Assembly (NCBI GenBank): GCA_937915955.1
Contig: CALGIB010000019.1
Span: forward strand, 1-10,641
Reading direction: 5' to 3'
Source: an uncultured Pseudomonadota bacterium
GTDB lineage: Bacteria > Myxococcota_A > UBA796 > CAJQPC01
DNA length: 10,641 nucleotides
A program made the translations under genes and the position numbers. Shown piece by piece: positions 1-7,349 of this stretch (its first letter is position 1; the number at the start of each line of letters is the position of its first letter). The notes beneath the pieces were generated by a model that was not told where the DNA came from, searched no databases, and saw nothing but the letters and a program-made list of their open reading frames with translations.

Positions 1-2
1 GG

Positions 3-2375
3 TCACAGGGACTCCAGGTAGGCGACGAGGTCGTGGATCTCGTCCGCGCCCAGGTGGCTGGTGCCGCCGTGGCTGTCGGGGATGCCGTCCAGCTCGTTGA
101 AGCCCTGCTCGCCGTCCTGGAGCGCCACGTGGCCCGGCGTACACAGGACCTCGCGCAGCCCCTGGGCGCGGCCGTCGTGCAGCATCGAGGGCGCGCGGTC
201 CCAGATGCCCCGCAGCGAGGTCACGCCGAACTTCACGTCGCGCAGGTCGTCGCAGACCCCGGGGTCCTCGTCGCAGAGCTCCTGATCGCAGAGGTCCTCG
301 CAGAGGTCCTGCTCGGCGCGGGGGAAGGTCTGCACGAAGCCGCCCGCGAAGATGTCCAGGTTGGTGCCGTCGTCGGCCCGGGTAGGGCTGACCACGGGGC
401 CCATGCGCTGGAGCTCGCCGGTCTGTCCCCCCAGGGCGAACGAGGGCGCCGGGTGGCAGGCGGCGCAGCCCGTGTCCAGGCTCTCGAACAGGGCCTGGCC
501 ACGCTGGACGGCGTCACGGTCGGTCTCGTTGGGGTTGGGCAGCAGGCTGGTGTCGGTGAGCAGGAAGAGCCCCAGCGCGCGGGTGATGCCGTCGAAGTCC
601 AGGTCGGCCGGGCGGGTGTCCAGGGTGATGGGGTCCTGCTCGAAGACCCCGTCCCCGAAGCTGCTGGTGCGGCCGATGACCCGCTCGGCCTGCTCCAGGT
701 AGAACAGGTCGCGCGTGGGCTGATCGCTGGGGCGGACCGAGGCGTGCTCGGCGCCCTCGCCGTCTCGGGAGGCGACGGTGACGCCGTCGCGGGACCAGGC
801 GTTGCTGGCCTCCTCGCACTCGACGGGCGGCGAGCTGGCGCAGTCGGCGGGCGCGCCGTCGGGCCACAGCCCGTAGTCGCTGCAGCAGAAGTTCTCGACC
901 CGGGCCAGCTCGTTCATCACGGGCTTGAAGTTGGTCTCGTCGAAGGCGGCCTCGAAGAACCAGGGGCGCGTGTCGGCGGCCCCCCGGTAGGCCATGGTCA
1001 TGCGCGAGCCGACCCCGGGGTAGCGGGTCAGCGGCATCGAGAAGGCCTTGTCGATGTTGCCACCCTCGCGGTGGCAAGCCGCGCAGGCGCCGTCTCCGTC
1101 GACGGTGAAGGGCGCCGTCACGAAGTTGAAGAGCTCGCCGATCTCGGCGTCCGTGGCCGGGAAGTCCCCGCCGCTACCGACGAACAGCTGCTCCTGCAGC
1201 GCGCCGCCTCGCTCGTAGACACCCAGCGTCTCACTGAGGCGGTGCACAACCAGCAGCTCGTCCCCGTGCAGGGCCAGGCCGTGGGGGTTGTGGCCCGCGG
1301 TGGCCCAGCTGCCCTGGCTCACGAGGCGGCCGTCGTCCTGGACGCCGAAGCGCTGGACCTCGTCGCTGGCCGAGTAGGCCACCCAGAGGGCCTCGCCGTC
1401 GGCCAGCAGCTGCTCGGGCAGCGCGCCCTCGACCACCCAGAGGTCCCGGTCGGGGAGCAGGTCCCCCGAGCGGTCCAGGTCCTCCGGCGCGACGTCTCGG
1501 TAGTCCCGGCAGCAGACGCTGTCCGAGGTGGTGCGCCAGGCCACCAGGCCCGTCGCCGGGTCGATGACCGCCAGCTCGCTCTGGAGGTCCTGGAAGTTGA
1601 TGTTCGGCGTGCCGTCTCCGGGCAGCCCGTCGCCGTCGGTGTCGGGCCCCTCGTGTGGCTGGTGGTGGGTGCTGGCCGAGAGCGTCGCGGCCACGAGCCA
1701 GCCGTTGACGAAGGCCACGTCCGCGACCGGAGCCCCCAGCTCGACCCGGCGCTGTTGCGTCCCCGAGGCGTCCAGCAGCGAGACGCTAGTGCCGGTCAAC
1801 GCCGCGATGGCGACGTGCTGGCCCGAGGGGTCCACGGCCACGTCGCGGGGGTTGGCGTCCACCACCTGCTCGCCCACCAGGGACAGCTCCAGGCCGCCGC
1901 GAGACAGCTCGACGGCGAAGGTCTGGGCGCTGTCCTTCCAGCGGTTGGTCACATAGAGCGCCCGACCGTCCGGCGAGAAGGCGCCCTCTGTGGCGTAGAA
2001 GTCCATGGGCAGCAGGTCCACGACCTTGTCGCGCTCCACGTCGACCAGCGTCGCGAAGTTGCTGAAGCGGTTGAAGACCACCAGCCAGCGCCCCTCGGGG
2101 TGCAGAGCCAGGCCCGTGGGGTTGCGGCCCAGCACGTCCAGGCGCTCGACCTCGCCGTCCACCAGGTCCACGATGGCCAGCTCGCGGCCGGGCTCGTCCG
2201 CGGTGCCCGGCAGGCTCACGTAGGCCCGGTCCCCGACCACCACGACCTCCTGGGGCTTGTCACGCCAGGGCTGCTCGGACCACAGGGGATCGCCCGGTCC
2301 GAAGGTGTTCTCGTAGGGCTCCAGCGAGCGGGGCTCCCAGTCCGAGCAGCCCAGCGCGAGCAGCAGCGCGGTCAT
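3..2375 (-). CDS. Lipoprotein: YVTN-like beta-propeller fused to di-heme cytochrome c peroxidase/MauG-like domain
   Basis: 790 aa, complete; the stop lies at 3-5. The signal is very short, with lipobox Cys10 (LALGC). Residues ~40-395 hold repeated propeller strands of YVTN/surface-antigen type (for example HPEGRWLVVFN, SPDGRALYVTN, DPSGQHVAIAA, HGDELLVVHRL). A DTDGDG calcium-binding-like loop lies at 245-250. The C-terminal half carries two CAACH heme motifs (C431-H435, C637-H641) and, at 729-743, a PSMLHDGRAQGLREV stretch. That last stretch resembles the MHDG(R)..L.EV signature of bacterial di-heme cytochrome c peroxidases and MauG relatives. Unusual features are vicinal Cys pairs (C288-C289, C497-C498) and a Cys-rich insert (C692, C696, C701, C708). 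The start ATG overlaps the upstream stop (ATGA), with GAGGA 9 nt upstream. Expected role: an envelope electron-transfer or oxidation protein, probably at the outer membrane. The substrate cannot be read from sequence; family-level confidence is good. Confidence 0.85.
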   Translation of the reverse strand: MTALLLALGCSDWEPRSLEPYENTFGPGDPLWSEQPWRDKPQEVVVVGDRAYVSLPGTADEPGRELAIVDLVDGEVERLDVLGRNPTGLALHPEGRWLVVFNRFSNFATLVDVERDKVVDLLPMDFYATEGAFSPDGRALYVTNRWKDSAQTFAVELSRGGLELSLVGEQVVDANPRDVAVDPSGQHVAIAALTGTSVSLLDASGTQQRRVELGAPVADVAFVNGWLVAATLSASTHHQPHEGPDTDGDGLPGDGTPNINFQDLQSELAVIDPATGLVAWRTTSDSVCCRDYRDVAPEDLDRSGDLLPDRDLWVVEGALPEQLLADGEALWVAYSASDEVQRFGVQDDGRLVSQGSWATAGHNPHGLALHGDELLVVHRLSETLGVYERGGALQEQLFVGSGGDFPATDAEIGELFNFVTAPFTVDGDGACAACHREGGNIDKAFSMPLTRYPGVGSRMTMAYRGAADTRPWFFEAAFDETNFKPVMNELARVENFCCSDYGLWPDGAPADCASSPPVECEEASNAWSRDGVTVASRDGEGAEHASVRPSDQPTRDLFYLEQAERVIGRTSSFGDGVFEQDPITLDTRPADLDFDGITRALGLFLLTDTSLLPNPNETDRDAVQRGQALFESLDTGCAACHPAPSFALGGQTGELQRMGPVVSPTRADDGTNLDIFAGGFVQTFPRAEQDLCEDLCDQELCDEDPGVCDDLRDVKFGVTSLRGIWDRAPSMLHDGRAQGLREVLCTPGHVALQDGEQGFNELDGIPDSHGGTSHLGADEIHDLVAYLESL
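272..310 (-). repeat. 12-bp direct repeat array encoding a Cys-rich insert
   Basis: CGCAGAGGTCCT occurs perfectly at 287-298 and 299-310. A one-mismatch copy lies at 272-283, separated by 3 bp. In the coding frame the copies give the DLCEDLCDQELCDE segment (C692, C696, C701) of the propeller-peroxidase protein, between its second heme motif and the HDGR motif. It looks like a recent small in-frame expansion. Confidence 0.6.
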
Positions 2376-2872
2376 CGACCGGAGTCCTCGGGGCAGATGG
2401 GCTCGGTGTCGGTGTGGATGCAGGGGTCCAGGTCGACCAGCCGGACCTCGACGGTGTCCAGGCAGGTGCGCTCGGCCCCCTGCAGGCGCACGGCCAGGCT
2501 GCCGCTGCGCCCCTCGTAGGCGCTGACGTTGGCGCTGGGAAGGAAGACCAGGATCTCGTCCGAGAGTGAGCCGTCGAAGTCCAGATCCGGCTGGCTGCCC
2601 GAGCTGGGGTCCTCGCCCTCCAGGCTCAGCGAGAACAGCGCGGTGGGGTGGGCCGGGGGCTGATCGGAGCTGGCTCGCACGAGCAGGAACAGGAAGCCCT
2701 GGAAGCCCAGCCAGAGCTCGGCCTCGTCCCCGTCCTGGAGCGGCGTGAAGGCCTCGTCCTGGAGCTGCCCCAGCTCGCAGTCGACCTCCTCCAGCTCCAC
2801 GGGCTGGGGGTCGCTGTCCTGGAGCACCGGAGGGCAGCCCAGCAGCAGCAGCAAGAGCTCAGAGCTCCACAT
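2372..2872 (-). CDS. Putative lipoprotein of unknown function
   Basis: 166 aa. The ATG at 2872 is chosen because a perfect GAGGAGG lies 5 nt upstream, and because the protein then begins with a signal of the form MWSSELLLLLLGC with lipobox Cys13. A longer in-frame GTG start at 2953 would bury this signal behind 27 residues. The mature protein is acidic and probably beta-rich (alternating LWLGFQGFLFLLV at ~54-66). It has an acidic DLDFDG segment at ~97-101 and Cys at 32, 137, 151 and 160, which may form disulfides. I recognise no family. It overlaps the upstream DUF3570 gene by 14 bp and the downstream propeller-peroxidase gene by 4 bp (ATGA), so it should be made together with them. A structural or accessory subunit of the same envelope complex is plausible but is inference only. 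Confidence 0.75.
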   Translation of the reverse strand: MWSSELLLLLLGCPPVLQDSDPQPVELEEVDCELGQLQDEAFTPLQDGDEAELWLGFQGFLFLLVRASSDQPPAHPTALFSLSLEGEDPSSGSQPDLDFDGSLSDEILVFLPSANVSAYEGRSGSLAVRLQGAERTCLDTVEVRLVDLDPCIHTDTEPICPEDSGR

Positions 2873-3953
2873 CGATGCCTCCTCGCGCCATCCAGGCCGT
2901 CCGGTCCGGCAGCTCGCTGTGGTCCGGGTACTGCCAGGCCCCGCGGTCCCCACCCAGGAACAGGTCGACCTGGGACAGGCGCCCGGGCGCGTACAGACGC
3001 CAGCGCAGCTCGAGGCCGCCCTGGAGCGCTCGCAGGCCCGAGAGCTCCCGATCCGAGGTGCGCCAGCCCGGCACGAGCAGGTCGTCCGAGAGCGCGTAGT
3101 CGTCGGCGTAGAAGGAGGCGCCCGTCTGCAAGGAGCCGCGCCCCCGGGCGGTCACGAAGAGCCGCTGGCCGAGCAGCCCGGTCATCACCTTGAGCTCGGC
3201 GGTGTGGCCCTGCACCGACCACGTGTCGGCGTAGAAGCGGTAGCCGGCGTGGACGCCAACCGAGCTGCCCACGGCCTGGGACAGGCGCAGCCCCGCCGCC
3301 GCCGAGGCCAGCCGATCGGGGTTTCTGCCGGGCACCGCGCTGGTGGGCTCTCCCTGCTCGTCGAGCAGCGCGACGTAGCGATAGGGGCTGCCCAGGCAGC
3401 CGTGGCCGGCGTCGCAGCTCAGGGTGCGGCCCGTGCCCAGGATCCTCAGCGCCGTGGTGGGCCCGAGGATGTGGGTCCAACCCAGATCCACCTGATGCCC
3501 GAGGCTGCGCTCGGACAGCTGGGCATCGTCGCTGGAGCCCAGCCCGTCCACGTTGAAGCCGTAGCCGAGGCTGACCGTGGCGCGCTCCCAGAGCTCCACG
3601 CTGCCGCCCGCGGCCAGCACCTGGGAGCGGTAATCGGACTCCTGGCTGGTCTCCCAGCGCAGGGAGCCGGTGCCCTGGTCGCCCAGGTTCAGCGTGCCGC
3701 CCAGCACGCCGCCCACGCGCCGCTCGGTGAAGGTGGTCGCGCCCGAGAGGCCGTCGGCGGTGACGACCTGGGTGGCTCCGCTGAGCGCATCCAGCACGAT
3801 CCCGCCCTGGACCTCGCCGCGCTCTCCGCTCCAGGAGCCGCTCAGCGAGGGCGCCCAGACCTGGATCCAGGGGTCCAGGTAGCCGTCCACGCGGGTCGAG
3901 GCGCTGCCTCCGGCCCAGGACGAGGACAGCGCGAGCAGCAGGCTCACATGCAT
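2859..3953 (-). CDS. DUF3570 family outer-membrane beta-barrel protein
   Basis: 364 aa from ATG at 3953. A secretory signal (MHVSLLLALSSSWAGGSA) without a lipobox is followed by alternating amphipathic strands. Family-like landmarks are the D-ALSGAT segment (residues 55-61), the TERR segment (76-79), the S-x-ESDYRS segment (103-110), NPDR (211-214), GYRFYADTW-x3-H (237-250) and ASFYADDY (279-286). Together these match the DUF3570 pattern as I recall it (vSGATP, S.E.DY.S, YRFY.D.W...sHT). DUF3570 proteins are predicted outer-membrane barrels, often encoded beside a DUF4266 lipoprotein, exactly as here. The start codon overlaps the end of the DUF4266 gene by 10 bp and has only a weak ribosome site, so expression probably depends on coupling. 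A much longer open frame upstream to 4328 runs over the neighbouring genes and is rejected. Hypothesis: this is the membrane-spanning partner of the cytochromes in this operon. Confidence 0.85.
   Translation of the reverse strand: MHVSLLLALSSSWAGGSASTRVDGYLDPWIQVWAPSLSGSWSGERGEVQGGIVLDALSGATQVVTADGLSGATTFTERRVGGVLGGTLNLGDQGTGSLRWETSQESDYRSQVLAAGGSVELWERATVSLGYGFNVDGLGSSDDAQLSERSLGHQVDLGWTHILGPTTALRILGTGRTLSCDAGHGCLGSPYRYVALLDEQGEPTSAVPGRNPDRLASAAAGLRLSQAVGSSVGVHAGYRFYADTWSVQGHTAELKVMTGLLGQRLFVTARGRGSLQTGASFYADDYALSDDLLVPGWRTSDRELSGLRALQGGLELRWRLYAPGRLSQVDLFLGGDRGAWQYPDHSELPDRTAWMARGGIDVEL
2878..2884 (-). promoter_or_regulatory. Strong Shine-Dalgarno deciding the start at 2872
   Basis: GAGGAGG on the minus strand, 5 nt before the ATG at 2872. 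It sits inside the last codons of the upstream DUF3570 gene and settles the choice of 2872 over the longer in-frame start at 2953. Confidence 0.75.
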
Positions 3954-4126
3954 CCGCAGGCCGCCCCGCTGCCGCCGGTGGCTCCGCGCATCAGCTCCCG
4001 GGTCTGCCAGACGTGCAGGTCGAAGGCCTCGTCCTCGGCCTCCATCATCACGGGGCTCATCAGCACCGCGCGCTGGTGGGCCAGCAGAGGGGCGCAGCCC
4101 AGCAAGCACAACAGCAGACCGATCAT
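3944..4126 (-). CDS. DUF4266 small lipoprotein with C-terminal CGC motif
   Basis: 60 aa. A short signal leads to lipobox Cys11 (LLGC). The mature 50 residues carry R19-x2-L, M23/M27-M28, H38, R43-E44 and a Gly-rich tail GATGGSGAACGCM with C57 and C59 at the very end. This matches the DUF4266 pattern (…H…E…GG.G..GCGC-N); the last residue here is Met rather than the usual Asn. DUF4266 genes commonly sit directly before DUF3570 genes. From memory, such pairs occur in clusters with thioredoxin-like proteins and sometimes the flavin transferase ApbE; no ApbE gene lies in this window. The ATG overlaps the upstream stop (ATGA) and has a GGAGGT site 5 nt upstream. The C-terminal Cys-Gly-Cys suggests metal binding, a disulfide or a modification; the function is unproven. 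Confidence 0.85.
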   Translation of the reverse strand: MIGLLLCLLGCAPLLAHQRAVLMSPVMMEAEDEAFDLHVWQTRELMRGATGGSGAACGCM

Positions 4127-4548
4127 GGGGGACCTCCGGTGTCGTCCTCGAGCCAGCTCCGCAGGCTGCGGTAGTCCACGGCCCCGGTGTCTCCGAACAG
4201 CGCGCCGCCGACGTGCTCCTGGCCTCCCGCCTCCACGGCCAGCGGCTTGCGCAGCGCGGGGCTGCGGGCAGGCTCCAGCCCGACGCCGACGCCCAGCACG
4301 CGCAGGGCGTTGGCCCGCAGCTCGTCATGGTCCAGGGGCGTGTCTCGATGCAGCATCGCGCTGTCCATGCGGTGGAAGTGCAGCGCGTAGAGCTCCAGCG
4401 GCCGCTCGGCGTCGCCGTGGCAGGAGGGGTTGGCGCAGCGGGCCGCCAGCACCGGCTGGACCTGATCCTCGAAGGACTCCAGGTCGCGCAGCTCGAGCGC
4501 CTGTTCGGCGGGGCTGAGGCAGGCCAGCAGCGTCAGGAGACCGGACAT
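4123..4548 (-). CDS. Small c-type cytochrome-like lipoprotein with CX4CH motif
   Basis: 141 aa. A short signal with lipobox Cys10 (LLAC) is followed by one heme-type motif CANPSCH (C38, C43, H44) with four residues between the cysteines rather than two. CX4CH attachment sites are known in Desulfovibrio cytochromes c3. After the motif come S96-PALRKPL, GGQEHVGG (108-115) and a terminal YRSLRSWLED (126-135). The order VQPVL-CX4CHG-S-LRKP-GG-H-GG-aromatic-LxxW is shared with the two N-terminal modules of the adjacent 933-aa protein, so this gene is a free-standing copy of that module. It starts in a TGATG overlap with the upstream gene, with GAGGGG 7 nt before the ATG. Expected to be an envelope electron carrier or heme-binding subunit. 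Actual heme attachment is inferred. Confidence 0.8.
   Translation of the reverse strand: MSGLLTLLACLSPAEQALELRDLESFEDQVQPVLAARCANPSCHGDAERPLELYALHFHRMDSAMLHRDTPLDHDELRANALRVLGVGVGLEPARSPALRKPLAVEAGGQEHVGGALFGDTGAVDYRSLRSWLEDDTGGPP
4132..4137 (-). promoter_or_regulatory. Strong Shine-Dalgarno for the DUF4266 gene
   Basis: GGAGGT on the minus strand, 5 nt before the ATG at 4126, embedded in the Gly-Gly codons at the end of the upstream cytochrome gene. It supports the 60-aa gene as really translated, and translated efficiently. Confidence 0.7.
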
Positions 4549-7349
4549 CAGGGGCCCCCTCGCCAGGTGGCGCCGAGGTCGATCCAGCGCGTGACCAGCA
4601 GCAGCTCGTCGTCGCTCAAGGGGTCCTCGGCCGGATGGGGCTGCGGCGAGGACAGCTCGCCGGGTGCGCCCAGCTCCTCGCCCAGGAGCACCTCGACGAG
4701 GTGACTGCTCCAGGACCGCGCCTCGGGCTCGTCCACCCAGGCCATGCCGTTGCCCGAGGCGCCGCCGGCCTCCAGCAGGCTGGTGTAGGCCAGGCTGAAG
4801 CCAGGCTGGTCGGGGTCGTCCTCAGCGCTGATCACGGGGGCCTGCGCCGCGTGGCAGCCGCCGCAGCGCTCGACCAGCAGGGGCTGCACGTCCTGCTCGA
4901 AGTCCACCTCGATGCGCGTCGCCTCGCCCAGCTCGGGGGCCTCGATGGGGCGCCGCGGGTCCTGGTCCTGGTAGCGGGACAGGGTCAGCGAGGCGCCGCT
5001 GAGGCCGTCGGGCTCGACGAAGACCTGCTCGGGGTCGCCGTCCAGGGCGCCGTGGCAGGCCGCGCAGAGCGTGTCGTAGTGCTCGACCTGCACGCCCTGG
5101 GGGAGGGTCTGCCCAGGGTGCACGTCGAACCAGCGGTTGTGGGGCTGACCGATGGCCAGTCGGCGCTCGTCCAGCAGCTGGATCCGGAACGAGAGCCCGG
5201 CGGGCAGCGCGGCCTGGAAGGTGCCGTCGGCCGCCAGCGGCAGCTCGGCCAGGACGCGCGCGGGGCCGTGGGTGCCCAGGCTGGCCCCCGCCCGCTGGTC
5301 CGGGGTCAGCGGCACGTGCTCGATCAGGCGCACCCAGGCGAAGTCGTCGCGCGGCTGCTTGACGCCCGACGGGTAGAGGTTGCCGAGCAGAGCGTCGATG
5401 GTGGCCACGCCCTGGTGATGGATGCGGCCGGTGTCGGCCTGGGCGTCCCAGCTCCAGACCTCCTCCGAGGGGGGCAGGTGGCGAGCGAGCACGGGCTGTG
5501 GGTCCCAGCAGTCGGCGTCGGGGTCCTCGAACAGCGGCTGCCAGATGAGCTCGCTGCCCTGGGCCGAGAGGACCAGCTCCAGGCGCGCCAGGACCAGGTG
5601 CGGGTCGGCCAGCGGATCGTCCAGGTCCAGGGGACCCTCGGCCATCGCCGCGAGCAGGCCGCCGTCGGGCAGGCCGACCGGGTCCCGCCAGAGGCGCTGG
5701 GTGGTGCCCGAGGCGCTGCTGTCCGGGTCCAGCCGGATCATGGGCTCCAGGTAGAAGGGCAGGCCCGGGGCCGAGGTCTGGGCCCGCTCGTTCAGCTCGG
5801 GGCCCAGGTTGCGGTCGATCACGACCAGCCGGCCGCCAGCCCAGGCGTTGCTCAGGTCACCTAGCACCGCGACATAGCGACCGTCCGCCAGCTCGCGCAG
5901 GTCGAAGAGCAGGTCCTCGGGCGGGGTGATGCCGAAGTGCTGGTGGTACTCGGTGCGCAGCCCCGTCGGGAAGCGGAAGGGGTGGGCGCGGTCCTGGGGC
6001 CGCAGCGCGTCCCGCAGCGCGGTGAAGGAGATCTCGCCGCCGGCCTCCTCGCCCGAGACCAGGTAGGCCGGGTAGCGCTCTATGTGCGGGGTCCAGGACC
6101 GGCGGATGAGCTCGCCGCTGTGCAGGTCCAGCTCGAAGAGCTCCGCGTCCAGCTGCTCGCCGGCGTCCGCCACCAGGCCCAGGCGCGTGGAGACGAACCA
6201 GAGCGTGCCCTCGGGACCGTAGGTCGGATCGCGGTCGGTGCCCAGCCCCCCGCCGGGCAGCTCGCCGTCGCTGGACGTCAGCTGGCGGGCCTCGCGGGTC
6301 TCCAGATCCAGCTCCCAGAGCTCGTGCCCGCTGCGCTCGTCCTGACGCAGCGAGAAGGCCAGCATGCGGCCCTCGGCGTCCACGGCCGGGTCCCGCGCGT
6401 CCCCGCCGCCGTCGTGCAGGCCGGCGGTGAGGTTCTCGGTCCCGACGACCTGGCCGTCGATCAGCGTGGCCAGCCAGATGTCGGTGCCCGGGGCGTAGCT
6501 GTCCAGCTGGAAGGCGCCCTCGGCGGGCAGCTCGCCGCGCACGTAGACGAAGGACCGCAGCGAGGGGTCCGTGGGCTCGGCGCAGCCCAAGCCGGTGGCC
6601 TCCAGCCGCTCCGCGCAGATCCAGTCGACGATGGGCTGCACGCGCTCGTCGTCCAGGCCCTGCAGGAAGTTGACGTTGCCGCCCTTGTGGCCCAGGCCCC
6701 CGTCTTGGAGCGGCAGGGCCTTGCGCAGCAGGCGCGACTGCAGCGGGTAGCCGTCCAGCGAGACCATCGTCCGCGCGGCGCCCAGGTTGTCTCGGGTGCC
6801 CTGGATGGAGTGCTGACCGCCGATGCCGGCGTCCAGCCGGAAGGGGACCCCCGAGGACAGGCCGTGGCAGCTGGCGTTGAAGCAGCTCAGCGAGACCAGC
6901 GCCGGCTGCACCTCGTCGGCGAACTGCTGCTCGAGCGCGCTCAGGGGCTCGGGATCCTCACCCCCCTCGGGCTCGGCCTCGATCCAGGTCAGCACGGCCT
7001 GGTAGGCGGGGTCCTCGGGCGAGGTGAAGCTGGACAGGCCCCGATGCGAGAGCCCTCCCCAGGCCCGATCCGAGGGCTTGCGGAGCAGGCTCGAGAAGGC
7101 CGGCTCGAGCGTATTGATCGCCCTCAGCGCCGCGACTCGCGCCTGGGGGAGGTCCGCGAGGCGACCCTGATCGTCGAGCTGAAGCACGAAGGTGTCCCAG
7201 TCCACGACCTCGCCCGAGGCCTCCGCGCCCGGGGCCACGCCGTGGCAGGTGCTGGCCGCGCAGCTGGCCTCGAAGACCGGCGCGACCTGCTCGGCGAAGA
7301 GCTCCTGCGGGGTGGGCTCGGGGCGACAGGCCACCAGCAGCCACAGCAT
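4548..7349 (-). CDS. Multi-heme lipoprotein: two CX4CH modules, PD40/TolB-like propeller, HzsA-like region, two CXXCH sites
   Basis: 933 aa, lipobox Cys8. An in-frame TGA at 7359-7361, three codons before the ATG, rules out a longer signal. Module 1 (~15-125) has CAASTCH (C30, C35, H36) and SSLLRKP..GGLSHRG. Module 2 (~140-245) has CFNASCH (C156, C161, H162), SRLLRKA and GHKGGNVNF. Residues ~265-660 form a TolB/PD40-like propeller (RDPAVDAEGRMLAFS, RDPTYGPEGTLWFVS). Residues ~695-745 (ELPLAADGTFQAALPAG, then FRIQLLDERRL and a P-G-Q turn) lead into CAACH (C762-H766). This resembles the C-terminal part of hydrazine synthase alpha-subunit relatives (HzsA-related proteins). A planctomycete-type cytochrome domain follows (VQPLLVERCGGCH, C829-H833), ending in LLVTRWIDLGATW. 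The gene overlaps the thioredoxin gene by 1 nt (TGATG). HzsA resemblance does not imply hydrazine synthesis: the anammox partners HzsB and HzsC are not in the window. Likely an outer-membrane redox protein. Confidence 0.85.
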   Translation of the reverse strand: MLWLLVACRPEPTPQELFAEQVAPVFEASCAASTCHGVAPGAEASGEVVDWDTFVLQLDDQGRLADLPQARVAALRAINTLEPAFSSLLRKPSDRAWGGLSHRGLSSFTSPEDPAYQAVLTWIEAEPEGGEDPEPLSALEQQFADEVQPALVSLSCFNASCHGLSSGVPFRLDAGIGGQHSIQGTRDNLGAARTMVSLDGYPLQSRLLRKALPLQDGGLGHKGGNVNFLQGLDDERVQPIVDWICAERLEATGLGCAEPTDPSLRSFVYVRGELPAEGAFQLDSYAPGTDIWLATLIDGQVVGTENLTAGLHDGGGDARDPAVDAEGRMLAFSLRQDERSGHELWELDLETREARQLTSSDGELPGGGLGTDRDPTYGPEGTLWFVSTRLGLVADAGEQLDAELFELDLHSGELIRRSWTPHIERYPAYLVSGEEAGGEISFTALRDALRPQDRAHPFRFPTGLRTEYHQHFGITPPEDLLFDLRELADGRYVAVLGDLSNAWAGGRLVVIDRNLGPELNERAQTSAPGLPFYLEPMIRLDPDSSASGTTQRLWRDPVGLPDGGLLAAMAEGPLDLDDPLADPHLVLARLELVLSAQGSELIWQPLFEDPDADCWDPQPVLARHLPPSEEVWSWDAQADTGRIHHQGVATIDALLGNLYPSGVKQPRDDFAWVRLIEHVPLTPDQRAGASLGTHGPARVLAELPLAADGTFQAALPAGLSFRIQLLDERRLAIGQPHNRWFDVHPGQTLPQGVQVEHYDTLCAACHGALDGDPEQVFVEPDGLSGASLTLSRYQDQDPRRPIEAPELGEATRIEVDFEQDVQPLLVERCGGCHAAQAPVISAEDDPDQPGFSLAYTSLLEAGGASGNGMAWVDEPEARSWSSHLVEVLLGEELGAPGELSSPQPHPAEDPLSDDELLLVTRWIDLGATWRGGP

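Noticed and set aside
120..145. C745-T-P-G-H749 in the propeller-peroxidase as a third heme site
   Set aside because: It has only one cysteine (CX3H) and therefore does not fit CXnCH attachment. The flanking HDGR...EVLC segment is better explained as the peroxidase-family loop.
33..2519. Plus-strand 828-codon open frame
   Set aside because: It lies antisense to the propeller-peroxidase gene. Its translation is a low-complexity Ala/Val/Gln/Gly/Arg mix without any domain, the usual shadow of a GC-rich gene.
3954..4328. N-terminal extension of the DUF3570 frame to 4328
   Set aside because: The extra 125 residues are Arg/Ala/Pro-rich, overlap the DUF4266 and cytochrome genes, and would place the signal peptide internally.
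2745..4517. Plus-strand 590-codon open frame
   Set aside because: It is antisense to four real genes that have lipoboxes, recognised families and ribosome sites. Its composition is typical of a shadow frame.
4548..7349. Calling the 933-aa protein a hydrazine synthase subunit (anammox)
   Set aside because: Only part of the architecture resembles HzsA. HzsB/HzsC and other anammox genes are absent from the window, and HzsA-related proteins occur in many non-anammox bacteria.
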